Source of the DNA: Laedolimicola sp934402125
GTDB taxonomy: Bacteria; Bacillota; Clostridia; Lachnospirales; Lachnospiraceae
NCBI RefSeq assembly: GCF_052065835.1
Contig: NZ_JBQHTG010000001.1
Coordinates: 496,001-560,000 of the forward strand
Direction of reading: 5' to 3'
DNA: 64,000 nucleotides
Of the stretch, positions 34,147-42,466 are shown piece after piece; position 1 is the stretch's first letter, and each line of letters starts with the position of its first letter. The translations under genes were made by a program, and so were the position numbers. The notes below the pieces were generated by a model, which was given only the letters and a program-made list of their open reading frames with translations, made no database searches and was not told the origin of the DNA.

Positions 34147-35574
34147 TTAAAAATTCGCATACAGAAATCCCGACGCTCCAAACACCCCGAACAGCACCAC
34201 ACTTACCGTCATGACTGCAAGCCAGGGACTGCTCAGCACCATCTCGCCTCTCTTCTTCCCATACACCTGTCCTCTCTCATAAAGGAACAGCAGGAACAGG
34301 AAACCACAGGCGGTAAGAAAATAGGCCGCGCAGGTGTTATCCCCGGTGAAGGGAAGAATGGAATTCTGAATCTCCCCATAGGACAGGGAAAAGCCGGTGA
34401 CTGCATGCTTCAGAAACTCCAGCGCCCTTCCAAGGCTCTCTGCCCGGAAAAAGACCCAGGCAAGAGTCACGCCACAGAAGGTGACGAGAGTTTGCCATAC
34501 CCGGTGTGCCAAATTCACCTGCTCCTCTTTCTTCGTGCTCACTATATTCCACAGGCCATGAATTCCGCCCCAGAGGATAAAGCTCCAGCTGGCTCCATGC
34601 CACAGGCCGCTGACCAGGAAGGTGGCCAGCACATTGAACCGGTGTCGCAGAGGATTTACCCGACTGCCGCCCAGGGGGATATAGATATAGTCCCGCAGCC
34701 ACCCGGACAGGGAGATATGCCATCTTCCCCAGAATTCCTTGATTCCCCGGGAAAAATAGGGACAGTCAAAATTCTTGACGCTGTGGATTCCCAGCACGTT
34801 TGCCATACCGATGGCAATATCCGAATATCCGGAAAAATCACAGTAAAGCTGGAAGGAATAAAAGAAGGCCGCCATCACACAGGCCAACCCCGGATAACTC
34901 TCCGGCGCCCCAAAGACTGCGTCCACATAGCCTGCCAGCCGGTTAGCAATCACGAGCTTCTTAAAAAGTCCCAGCACGATCCGCTGCAGGCCCACAGAAA
35001 AAAGCTCCGGCCGGTACACCGGCCCTTCATGGAGCTGCTCCAGAAAATGCTCTGACCTCTCGATAGGGCCCGACAGAATCTGCGGAAAGAACAGAATATA
35101 GGTCAGATAGGCTCCGCAGCCCTCCAGCCCCCGCTCCGCCTTCCGCTTTCCCTGATAAATATCTGCCAGATAACTTATCATTTTAAAGGTATAGTAGGAG
35201 ATTCCCAGCGGAACCGCCAGCACCAGAACCGGCGTACTGCCTTTCATGCCTGCCAGCGCCAGCAGGGAACCGATGGACTCCAGGAAAAAATTGAAGTATT
35301 TATACACAAAAAGAACGCCCAGTACCGGCAGGATTCCCGCCCGCAGCCAGACCTTCTTTTTTTCTTTTGTCTCCGCCTGTTCGATTTTCACCCCGGTATA
35401 GAAGCTCCAGAGCGCGCTTCCACCGGACAGTACCAGCATCCAGGGGCCCGCGCTCACATAAAAAAGGATACTGGCCAGAAGCAGCAGCCACTGCCGGAAC
35501 CGTCTCGGAACCAGGTAGTAGACCGCCGCCACGCCAGCTAAAAATACCAGGGTCAGCATGATATTTGAAACCAT
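34147..35574 (-). CDS. MBOAT family membrane O-acyltransferase (second copy)
   Basis: 475 residues with the same landmarks as the first MBOAT: VPLGISYYTFKMISYLADIY (about 121-140), QILSGPIER, YCDFSGYSDIAIGMA, GRWHISLSGWLRDYIYIPLGGS, and SGLWHG with the catalytic His at 326. It resembles AlgI/PatA-type enzymes. The ATG follows AGGAGAATGTGA. It pairs with the SGNH gene downstream, giving the window two MBOAT-SGNH pairs about 31 kb apart, probably for two sites on the polymer or two polymers. Confidence 0.9.
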   Translation of the reverse strand: MVSNIMLTLVFLAGVAAVYYLVPRRFRQWLLLLASILFYVSAGPWMLVLSGGSALWSFYTGVKIEQAETKEKKKVWLRAGILPVLGVLFVYKYFNFFLESIGSLLALAGMKGSTPVLVLAVPLGISYYTFKMISYLADIYQGKRKAERGLEGCGAYLTYILFFPQILSGPIERSEHFLEQLHEGPVYRPELFSVGLQRIVLGLFKKLVIANRLAGYVDAVFGAPESYPGLACVMAAFFYSFQLYCDFSGYSDIAIGMANVLGIHSVKNFDCPYFSRGIKEFWGRWHISLSGWLRDYIYIPLGGSRVNPLRHRFNVLATFLVSGLWHGASWSFILWGGIHGLWNIVSTKKEEQVNLAHRVWQTLVTFCGVTLAWVFFRAESLGRALEFLKHAVTGFSLSYGEIQNSILPFTGDNTCAAYFLTACGFLFLLFLYERGQVYGKKRGEMVLSSPWLAVMTVSVVLFGVFGASGFLYANF

Positions 35575-35597
35575 TCACATTCTCCTATAAAGGGAAC

Positions 35598-36500
35598 TTA
35601 CTCGCCTTTTACCGCCGCCCGATAGAGATCCACGCCCACATTCGTAAGCATACCCAGCAGAAGTACGGAAAATACCACCATGGGAAGCTTTGTTTCGCCG
35701 TTGATGGCGCAGGCATAGGCGCTGTAGGACACGATCAGGTGCAGCATGGGCAGATAAAACCGCTCCGGCCAGCGCATCATATAGATCAGCGCCGCCACAT
35801 CTGCCGTATATCCGGCCCAGGCCGGCATATAAGGCGCGAAATAGGGAACCAGAATCGCCGCAAACAGGAAGAGACGAAGCACCAGATCCCTTGTAAGCTT
35901 CACCCTCTTATCCGCAAACCAGTAGATTCCCGTCAAAATCAGTCCGGCCAGAATCAGAAGGGATACCTTATCATACAGCTCCACAAAGACGGTCTTTCCG
36001 ATGATCTCATAAAAATTCGGCCAGCCGCGGCTCAAAGATACCGGATAAGCCACAGCAAGCGCCATCCACCAGGAACGGATGCGGAACACCGCGATCAGCA
36101 AGCCCGCCAGAATGCTTCCGGTTCCCAGTACCGCATTTCCCCGGCTGTAGAGATATAACCCTAAGAAAAACAGAATCACATAATAGATACCGTTGATATT
36201 CCACAGGGATCCATTCGCCACCACCGTGGGATAAATCACCAGAATCGCATAGGTCAGGAACGCCCGCAGCCGGTTTCCCGTATAGCTGTGCACAATCGCG
36301 CCGCACAGAATCGCCAGCGCAAACTCCAGCACGATGGCGCAGAGTTTCCAGGCATTGGTGGGCGTCCAGGCAATCACCGTGGAACGCAGGGCCAGACCCG
36401 TTCCGGTAATGCATACCGCCAGAAGCAGGTCCAGGAAGGTAAAGGTCACGCCTTTTACATTCCATTTTTTAGAAATGAAATTTCTCAGGAAATCGTCCAT
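35598..36500 (-). CDS. Degenerate Gpi18-like GT-C paralogue, possibly non-catalytic
   Basis: 300 residues, about eight hydrophobic segments. It aligns by eye with its upstream neighbour over the last two-thirds: NGSLWNINGIYY against NSALWAQCDIIF, WPNFYEIIG against WPNIYQIIG, and VPYFAPYMPAWAGYTADVAALIYMM against TPWFLPHMHERYGCVADILAIIYAM. The acidic first loop expected of GT-C enzymes is absent (the protein is about 100 residues shorter), and the Asp of QCD and the HERYG block are lost. It may be an accessory or regulatory subunit of the active paralogue, or a decaying copy. The ATG at 36500 sits in the TGATG overlap with that gene, preceded by AAGGAGG. Confidence 0.7.
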   Translation of the reverse strand: MDDFLRNFISKKWNVKGVTFTFLDLLLAVCITGTGLALRSTVIAWTPTNAWKLCAIVLEFALAILCGAIVHSYTGNRLRAFLTYAILVIYPTVVANGSLWNINGIYYVILFFLGLYLYSRGNAVLGTGSILAGLLIAVFRIRSWWMALAVAYPVSLSRGWPNFYEIIGKTVFVELYDKVSLLILAGLILTGIYWFADKRVKLTRDLVLRLFLFAAILVPYFAPYMPAWAGYTADVAALIYMMRWPERFYLPMLHLIVSYSAYACAINGETKLPMVVFSVLLLGMLTNVGVDLYRAAVKGE

Positions 36501-37705
36501 CACGCGGCCTCCTTCTTCTTATAACTCTCTTCCTCCAAAGGAAGCTGATGCTCCGGGTTCTGCATATAGTGCCAGATATCCAATCCCACCCGGATCAGAA
36601 GGATAAGCTCCACGAAAGCCCACACGCCGTAGTAAATCGTAGGCTCGTCCGATCCCAGATGGCCCAGATAAGCCATATAGGAATTGAAGGACACCAGAAG
36701 CTGCACCAGCGGCACATAAAACCGTTTCCGGTTCATCATCGCATAGATGATCGCCAGAATATCCGCCACACAGCCATACCGCTCATGCATATGGGGCAGG
36801 AACCAGGGCGTCAGAATCGCGAAAAACAGAGCCATCTGCACGATAAATTCATTGCTGATCCGGTAACGCTTCTGCGCCATGGCAAACAAAAGCACCATCA
36901 GGATGCCCAGAATCAGCCAGGTGCCTGCGGAAGCATATTCCAGCAGGAAGAACTGATTTCCGATGATCTGGTAGATGTTCGGCCATTTGATGGACAGGGA
37001 CCACACGTCCTGGGCCCCCTGGGCCATATAGATGTTGATCAGATCCAGAAGCGGCCGTCCCGCGATCCAGGCCGGCACAATGCTCAGAAAGTACAGTGCC
37101 GGAATCCACAGAAAATGCTTCAAATCCACCCTTTTATTTACCCAGAGGATCACCAGGAACGGGAAAATAAACAGGGACTGGAGCTTAAACACAAAGGCCA
37201 GCCCATAGAAAAACAGGGCAAGGCAGGGCCGTTCCTCAAACAGGAAGTAAAAGCACAGCAGCAGAAAGGTCATGAATATAATATCGCACTGAGCCCAGAG
37301 CGCGCTGTTGGCCCAGACTGTGGGCACAATGAGAAACAGGCCGTAGGACAGAACGCCCTTCCTTTTGCTTCCCGTCACCTTCCCAATCATCTTTCCCAGA
37401 ATGGCTGCCGCCACAAAATCCAATACACAGTGAAGACCCTTGTAGGCCGTCATGGGATTGATGGGCAGCTTACTGATCACCCAAAGGATATAGATAAAGG
37501 TCGGTGTATAATCATAGCGGTCCGTGGCCAGGTAGGAAAAGCCCATTTCCTTAATATCAGAAATCCACGGATCCCAGTACATCAGCCAGTCGTCGGTGAT
37601 TACCACACGGAGAATCACGCGGATACCCAAGCCAATCAGCGTCATGGCTGCCAGATAGAACAGATCCAGCCGGCTAAGCCCCCGCTTTTTCAAAAAGCTG
37701 TTCAT
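36500..37705 (-). CDS. Gpi18-like GT-C family glycosyltransferase
   Basis: 401 residues with about ten membrane helices. The first external loop has the acidic pair TDDW (38-39) and WDPWISD, as in GT-C enzymes, which use polyprenyl-phosphate sugars as donors outside the membrane. Later motifs are NSALWAQCDIIF and TPWFLPHMHERYGCVAD, typical of mannosyltransferase-like COG5542 proteins. It follows a polyprenyl-phosphate sugar synthase gene after 9 bases, which would supply the donor. The sugar and acceptor are unknown. Confidence 0.82.
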   Translation of the reverse strand: MNSFLKKRGLSRLDLFYLAAMTLIGLGIRVILRVVITDDWLMYWDPWISDIKEMGFSYLATDRYDYTPTFIYILWVISKLPINPMTAYKGLHCVLDFVAAAILGKMIGKVTGSKRKGVLSYGLFLIVPTVWANSALWAQCDIIFMTFLLLCFYFLFEERPCLALFFYGLAFVFKLQSLFIFPFLVILWVNKRVDLKHFLWIPALYFLSIVPAWIAGRPLLDLINIYMAQGAQDVWSLSIKWPNIYQIIGNQFFLLEYASAGTWLILGILMVLLFAMAQKRYRISNEFIVQMALFFAILTPWFLPHMHERYGCVADILAIIYAMMNRKRFYVPLVQLLVSFNSYMAYLGHLGSDEPTIYYGVWAFVELILLIRVGLDIWHYMQNPEHQLPLEEESYKKKEAA

Positions 37706-37714
37706 AAAAATCTC

Positions 37715-38668
37715 CTATTTATTCAATACAGTCTCAATGATATACTTGGGACGCGCCTTGGTCTCCAGGTAAATCTTTCCGATGTATTCGCCTACAATAC
37801 CAATAGCCAGAAGCTGCAGGCCGCCGATGGCCCAGATGGACACAATGGTACTGGTCCAGCCATGTACGGTTCTTCCCATGAAATGCACCACCAGGAAATA
37901 CAGCAGCATCAAAATACTGATGGCAAAAATCAGGAAACCGCAGGTGGTAATCATACGGATAGGCTTGATACTGAAGGAGGTAATGCCGTCCGTAGCGAAA
38001 GCCAGCATCTTCTTCAGCGGATATTTGGATTCGCCCGCAAAACGCTCATGACGCTCGTAGGTAACGATATCCGACTTATATCCGATCAGCGGCACAATTC
38101 CCCGCAGGAACAGATTCACCTCACGGAACTCGGACAATCCCTCCAGGGCGCGCTTGCTCATAAGACGGTAATCCGCATGGTTGAATACGATCTCCACGCC
38201 CATGGCCTGCATGATTTTATAAAAGCCCTCTGCCGTAAATTTCTTAAAGAAGGTGTCCGTATCCCGGGCGCTGCGCACGCCGTATACCACGTCGTTTCCC
38301 TCGTAATACTTCTCCACCATCTTGTCGATGACGTCCACATCGTCCTGCAGATCCGCATCCAGGGAGATAGTCATATCCGCCTTCTCCTTTGCGGTCATCA
38401 GGCCTGCCAGCAGGGCGTTCTGATGGCCCTTATTCCGGGACAGCTTTACGCCGGAGTAGATGGGGTTCGACTCATGCAGCTCCTGTATAATCTCCCAGGT
38501 CTTATCTCTGGATCCGTCATTCACAAACATGATTTTACTTTCTCTGGAAATCATACCCCGGTCAAACATGGAATTCATTTTCTCCAGAAGCTGCTTCGCG
38601 GTCTCATGCAGCACAGCCTCCTCGTTGTAGCAGGGGATTACCAGATATAAAATATCATTTCCTGTCAT
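37715..38668 (-). CDS. Polyprenyl-phosphate glycosyltransferase (GtrB/DPM1-like, GT2) with two C-terminal membrane helices
   Basis: 317 residues. The cytoplasmic GT2 domain starts with LVIPCYNEEAVL, has VNDGSRDKTW and ISLDADLQDDVDVI (the metal-binding DxD region), then an amphipathic part and two hydrophobic helices at about 230-300. Such enzymes load glucose, mannose or a related sugar onto undecaprenyl phosphate for use outside the membrane. The ATG at 38668 is preferred, preceded by AAAAGGAGAACTTCCG. It is placed directly upstream of the GT-C enzyme that should use the product. Confidence 0.88.
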   Translation of the reverse strand: MTGNDILYLVIPCYNEEAVLHETAKQLLEKMNSMFDRGMISRESKIMFVNDGSRDKTWEIIQELHESNPIYSGVKLSRNKGHQNALLAGLMTAKEKADMTISLDADLQDDVDVIDKMVEKYYEGNDVVYGVRSARDTDTFFKKFTAEGFYKIMQAMGVEIVFNHADYRLMSKRALEGLSEFREVNLFLRGIVPLIGYKSDIVTYERHERFAGESKYPLKKMLAFATDGITSFSIKPIRMITTCGFLIFAISILMLLYFLVVHFMGRTVHGWTSTIVSIWAIGGLQLLAIGIVGEYIGKIYLETKARPKYIIETVLNK

Positions 38669-38710
38669 CGGAAGTTCTCCTTTTCGTCCGTAACGCTTCA
38701 CACGTTTTCT

Positions 38711-39577
38711 TTATTTTGCCAGCAGCTCTTTCATGTATACCTCGATGGCGTCCTGCCAGGAGGCGAAGGAAAAGTCTGTGGTCAGCTTCAGCATATAGTT
38801 TTCCAGGATGGAATAAGCCGGTCTGTCGGCGGACGCCGGGAAGCGGCGCTTGTATTCCTCGGAGGTAATCGGCTCAATCTCTGTCTTGCTGCCTGCCAGA
38901 CGCAGTACTGTAGCGGCGAATTCCGCCCAGTTGGTATCTCCCTCGCAGGTACCGTGGAACAGGCCGTAATTGTCTGTGGGAAGCAGATACTTGATAGCCT
39001 TTGCCAGCTCTACTGCACTGGTGGGCGTACCTACCTGATCCATGACAACGCCAATCTTATCGTTGGTCTCGGCCAGCTTCAGCATCGTCTTGGCAAAGTT
39101 ATGGCCGTCCCCGTACAGCCATGCGGTACGGATAATGAAGTACTGATTTGCGAAATCACGCACAAAGTTCTCGCCTGCCAGCTTGGTCGCGCCGTACATA
39201 CTCTTGGGGCTTACCGGATCAAACTCGGTCAGCGGGTGATCTGACACATTTCCCGGAAATACATAATCCGTAGAGATATGCATGAGCTTCGCGCCGGTAT
39301 CTGCGGCTGCGATGGCCAGGTTGCGGGCTCCGATGGCATTGATCTTATAAGCCAGATCCTGCTCCACCTCGCACTTATCTACATTGGTGTAAGCCGCGCA
39401 GTTGATGATGGCATAAGGCTTTACCTCTCTTGCCAGCTCCAGCACCTTGTCTACCCTTGTGATGTCAAGCTCTGCCACGTCCGTATTGACCAGCTCATAC
39501 TCTGTGCTTCCCGCATACTGCTGATTGACTGCCCGTCCCAGCTGTCCGTTGCATCCTGTTACAATAATCTTTTTCAT
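38711..39577 (-). CDS. rfbD: dTDP-4-dehydrorhamnose reductase
   Basis: RmlD/RfbD performs the last step of dTDP-L-rhamnose synthesis, the NAD(P)H-dependent reduction of dTDP-4-keto-L-rhamnose. The 288 residues form an SDR enzyme with GCNGQLGRAV at the N-terminus, NCAAYTNVDKCE, STDYVFPG, and the catalytic YGATKLAGE (Tyr-x-x-x-Lys). The ATG follows TAGGAGAAGAAA. rmlA, rmlB and rmlC are not in this window, so they must lie elsewhere. Its presence points to rhamnose in the surface polymer. Confidence 0.93.
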   Translation of the reverse strand: MKKIIVTGCNGQLGRAVNQQYAGSTEYELVNTDVAELDITRVDKVLELAREVKPYAIINCAAYTNVDKCEVEQDLAYKINAIGARNLAIAAADTGAKLMHISTDYVFPGNVSDHPLTEFDPVSPKSMYGATKLAGENFVRDFANQYFIIRTAWLYGDGHNFAKTMLKLAETNDKIGVVMDQVGTPTSAVELAKAIKYLLPTDNYGLFHGTCEGDTNWAEFAATVLRLAGSKTEIEPITSEEYKRRFPASADRPAYSILENYMLKLTTDFSFASWQDAIEVYMKELLAK

Positions 39578-39586
39578 TTTCTTCTC

Positions 39587-41194
39587 CTATTCCGCTGATT
39601 CAGCTTCTGTTGCATCTGTTTCTTCCGTATCCTCGCCGCCGGAATCTCCGTCGCCCTCCGGATCGTATTTTACCATAGAATCTTTATCATAATACTCGCA
39701 CATGGCAAGATTTCTTCCATCGTTGGGGTCTGTGGTCAGGGTTCCGTAATACAGAAGCTCGGGACGGTAGGTCACCTCGTCCACCACCACGTCCTTTACT
39801 GTCGGATCGTTGTAGAGCTTCTCTCTTGCCCTGATCTCTTCATGATACACCTTTGCTTCCCCGTATACAATCGATTTCAGCGCGGTGGCGGAGGTAATCT
39901 CCTCCAGATTGGTCACGATATTGATTTTCCACATTCCAAGCACGACGCAGCCTACCGCCACAACGCCCAGCATGGCCGGAGCCGCCTTGGTCAGCAGTCC
40001 CATGACCTCCTCCCCGCATTTTTCACACTGCCTCCGCAGCCAGCCCGCGTAGTAGACGGCGTTGGCCGCGTAAAAGAGAATCACGCCGTAATACAGGATA
40101 TTGAAATAACGGCCGCCTGAGATAAACCGCACCGCATAGATGCCCGGCACCCACATAACCACTACCATGCTGTAGCTGACCAGGGTAAACAGGAAGGGAC
40201 AGCGGAAGGAAAAGCTGCTGTCCTTCAGCTTCCAGATCATATACAAAAACAAAGCGAGAATCACCAGTACAATCACCACATTGGTGGCCTCGTTAAACAT
40301 ATAGTCCAGGGATTTGGTATAGGACTTGTAGATAGCCTCAAAAGGCGTCCGGTGCTGGAAATAAGCCTGTCTTCTGGCATTGCCCGGAGCGATAAAGCTC
40401 AGGCCGAAGGCCGGAAGGAAAACCAGGAACAGCGCCGTTCCCTGAAGCTTCATGGTTTTGCTGTATTTCTTTCCTGCCAGTACGTCCAGCATTACGAAAA
40501 ACAGCACAATGCCGGTCAGAAGCGCATTGGGGTACATGCCGCCTGCCAGCAGAATCTCCAGCAGAATCAGCCCCGCCATCCGCTTTCCGCTAATCTGCTT
40601 TTTATGAAGGGCGTCGGCCAGAAGGCCCATAAACGCCAGCAGCACAGAAAACAGACCGGTATAACCGACGCTTCCGTTCCACCAGTAAAAGGCTTCCACG
40701 CCAAAGGGCACATACTGGATACACAGGGTCATCACCACGCAGGCCGTAATCACAGCCACTGCTCTGGACAAGCCCAGAATCCGGTGCAGCATGACTTTAG
40801 AGAAATAGAGAAAGCCCGCGGCAAAAACACCCAGCAGGATAAAGGTCTGGATAAAGGTCAGCTTCTCTGTGATAACCGAGGGCCGCAGGGCCGCCAGGAT
40901 ACTGAAGGTATAGGTACCCTGCCAGGAATACCAGAGATTCTTCGCCCGCTGTACCGCGGCGCCCAGTACCGCCGGTATCACCGCCAGTCCCTTATGCTCC
41001 GTCAGGGCGTGACGGGTCAGGACTCCGTAATTGAAATCGTCCATGGCCGGGTGATTGTAAAAGCTCAATGCAATCAAGGGAAGAAGGCTGATGATGAAGC
41101 AGCCCACGATGAACCGCTCCTGATTTTTTTCTTCTCCCAGCCACTTACAGAACCGCTTCCATAATGTGTCTGCAATCCGATAGATCGTTTCCAC
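39587..41194 (-). CDS. DUF6056-like polytopic membrane protein, probable GT-C-type enzyme
   Basis: 535 residues with about ten or eleven membrane helices. The first external loop HPAMDDFNYGVLTRHAL contains an acidic DD motif, in the position seen in GT-C transferases, followed by a WYSWQGTYTF segment. The C-terminus is an acidic, Glu/Thr-rich tail of about 30 residues facing outside or inside the cell (unclear). The start is GTG at 41194, with GGGAG 7 bases before it. It lies between DUF2304 and rfbD in the glycan operon and may transfer or polymerise sugars on the outer face. No substrate can be assigned. Confidence 0.7.
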   Translation of the reverse strand: METIYRIADTLWKRFCKWLGEEKNQERFIVGCFIISLLPLIALSFYNHPAMDDFNYGVLTRHALTEHKGLAVIPAVLGAAVQRAKNLWYSWQGTYTFSILAALRPSVITEKLTFIQTFILLGVFAAGFLYFSKVMLHRILGLSRAVAVITACVVMTLCIQYVPFGVEAFYWWNGSVGYTGLFSVLLAFMGLLADALHKKQISGKRMAGLILLEILLAGGMYPNALLTGIVLFFVMLDVLAGKKYSKTMKLQGTALFLVFLPAFGLSFIAPGNARRQAYFQHRTPFEAIYKSYTKSLDYMFNEATNVVIVLVILALFLYMIWKLKDSSFSFRCPFLFTLVSYSMVVVMWVPGIYAVRFISGGRYFNILYYGVILFYAANAVYYAGWLRRQCEKCGEEVMGLLTKAAPAMLGVVAVGCVVLGMWKINIVTNLEEITSATALKSIVYGEAKVYHEEIRAREKLYNDPTVKDVVVDEVTYRPELLYYGTLTTDPNDGRNLAMCEYYDKDSMVKYDPEGDGDSGGEDTEETDATEAESAE

Positions 41195-41196
41195 CG

Positions 41197-41562
41197 TTAC
41201 TCTCCCTTCTTTTGCTCTTTCAGCTCGTCTGCCCGCTCTTTTTCCTCCAGAGCCAGTTCCTGGGTCAGATCCTTTACTTTATTTTCCAGTGTGGACAGCT
41301 CGATGGTCATCATAAACAGCTTCAGAAGCAGGATAAAGATAAAGACCATAAATACAAAGTTTACCGGAAGCTGCATTCCCAGCAGTCTGGTGAACAGAGT
41401 CACCAGCCAGGGGAACAGGCTGATGAGCACCAGCACTCCCGCAAAGATAATCCAGAAGATCGCGTATTCGATCTGCAGCTTAGACTGACGTATTTTTTTC
41501 AGAATATAATAGGTGCTGAGCAGAGATACCACAATCAGCACGATACGGAATACCGATGTCAT
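41197..41562 (-). CDS. DUF2304 family small membrane protein
   Basis: 121 residues: three hydrophobic helices (about 5-20, 32-57, 65-90) and a charged coiled-coil-like tail (TLENKVKDLTQELALEEKE). DUF2304 genes are usually found next to GT2 polyprenyl-phosphate glycosyltransferases, as here, where the start overlaps the upstream GT2 stop by 4 bases. It may be a partner or a lipid-linked sugar flippase analogous to GtrA; this is inference. Confidence 0.82.
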   Translation of the reverse strand: MTSVFRIVLIVVSLLSTYYILKKIRQSKLQIEYAIFWIIFAGVLVLISLFPWLVTLFTRLLGMQLPVNFVFMVFIFILLLKLFMMTIELSTLENKVKDLTQELALEEKERADELKEQKKGE

Positions 41563-42260
41563 GAGACCTTCACCTCCCTGCGCTTCCGGAAGTTCTGGAT
41601 AAACAGAATCGACAGCAGCATCCGGAGCATATACATCATGGATTTTGTCATATTCAGGTAGCTTTCGCCCGCGATACGCTCGTCCATCTCGGCCTGTACC
41701 TCAGCAATGGTTGCCCCCTGCTTTAACAGATAGGATACCGTATCCGGCTCCGGCCCGTAATTCAGATTCAGGGCGAATTCCGCAATCATCTTCTTGTTGA
41801 ACATCCGCATACCGGAGGTCGGATCCTTTACCCGTCTTCCGGTGGTCAGCTTCATGGCTGCGGAGATCATGTTGCTGCCCAGCATCCGTAAGGTATGGGG
41901 CTTTTTCTTGTCCACAAACCGGGACGCAATGACAATATCATAGCCCTCACGGATCTTCTCCAGCATGGGGGCAATGTATTCGGGACGGTGCTGTCCGTCC
42001 GCGTCAAACTGGATCGCGTAATCGTAGCCCTTCCGATAGGCGTATTTCAGACCTGTCTGAAAGGCTCCGGCCAGTCCCAGGTTCACCGGCAGATCCAGCA
42101 GCTCGTAGCCATGCTTCCGGCAAATCTTCGCCGTGCTGTCTGTGGAACCGTCGTTGACCACCACGTAATCATACATGGGATAATTATTTTTCAGGTTTTC
42201 CACCACGCGCGCAATGTTCTCTTCCTCATTGTACGCTGGGATAATAACCAGACATTTCAT
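41559..42260 (-). CDS. GT2 family glycosyltransferase (polyprenyl-phosphate type)
   Basis: 233 residues of GT-A fold: VIIPAYNEEENIARV, VVNDGSTDSTA, and FDADGQHRPEYI with the DxD-like DAD. The short hydrophobic C-terminus (MMYMLRMLLSILF) looks peripheral rather than truly membrane spanning. It is most like dolichyl-phosphate mannose synthase-type proteins that pair with DUF2304. The ATG follows AAAAGGAGACACACCG. It may provide a second polyprenyl-phosphate sugar for the GT-C enzymes downstream. Confidence 0.85.
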   Translation of the reverse strand: MKCLVIIPAYNEEENIARVVENLKNNYPMYDYVVVNDGSTDSTAKICRKHGYELLDLPVNLGLAGAFQTGLKYAYRKGYDYAIQFDADGQHRPEYIAPMLEKIREGYDIVIASRFVDKKKPHTLRMLGSNMISAAMKLTTGRRVKDPTSGMRMFNKKMIAEFALNLNYGPEPDTVSYLLKQGATIAEVQAEMDERIAGESYLNMTKSMMYMLRMLLSILFIQNFRKRREVKVS

Positions 42261-42285
42261 CGGTGTGTCTCCTTTTAAGTCGTCC

Positions 42286-42450
42286 AGGCATGCAGCTCAA
42301 TTTGCCCCAGGGCACTTTCTCGCTCTTCGAGCTCACCTTGTCGCTTCGCTTCATCTCGCTGGCGGGCTGCGCCCTATGAACGTACAAACAGAAACTGTCG
42401 CTTACGTGCCAGCACGACGCGCCTGTTTCTGTTTGCACGTTCGCATGCCT
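42286..42450. repeat. 165-bp palindromic intergenic element inside the glycan operon
   Basis: The element is bounded by a perfect 8-bp inverted repeat (AGGCATGC / GCATGCCT). Inside, an 18-bp inverted repeat with one mismatch (GAACGTACAAACAGAAAC at 42378-42395, GTTTCTGTTTGCACGTTC at 42425-42442) encloses 29 bases, and smaller hairpins lie to its left (GCTCTTCGAGC). No coding gene fits it. It separates two GT2 genes that are otherwise packed with 4-20 base gaps. It resembles a small dispersed repeat of the MITE/REP kind, but only one copy is in the window. Confidence 0.6.
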
Positions 42451-42466
42451 TAGTGTATGTCACATT

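Noticed and set aside
36548..38650. 700-codon open frame on the plus strand opposite the GT-C and GtrB-like genes
   Set aside because: His/Gln-rich translation is typical of the complement of hydrophobic membrane genes. The minus-strand genes have clear families and ribosome sites.
42226..42438. Possible 70-residue minus-strand peptide in the gap between two GT2 genes
   Set aside because: It falls within the palindromic element, ends inside the next GT2 gene and has no ribosome site or family.
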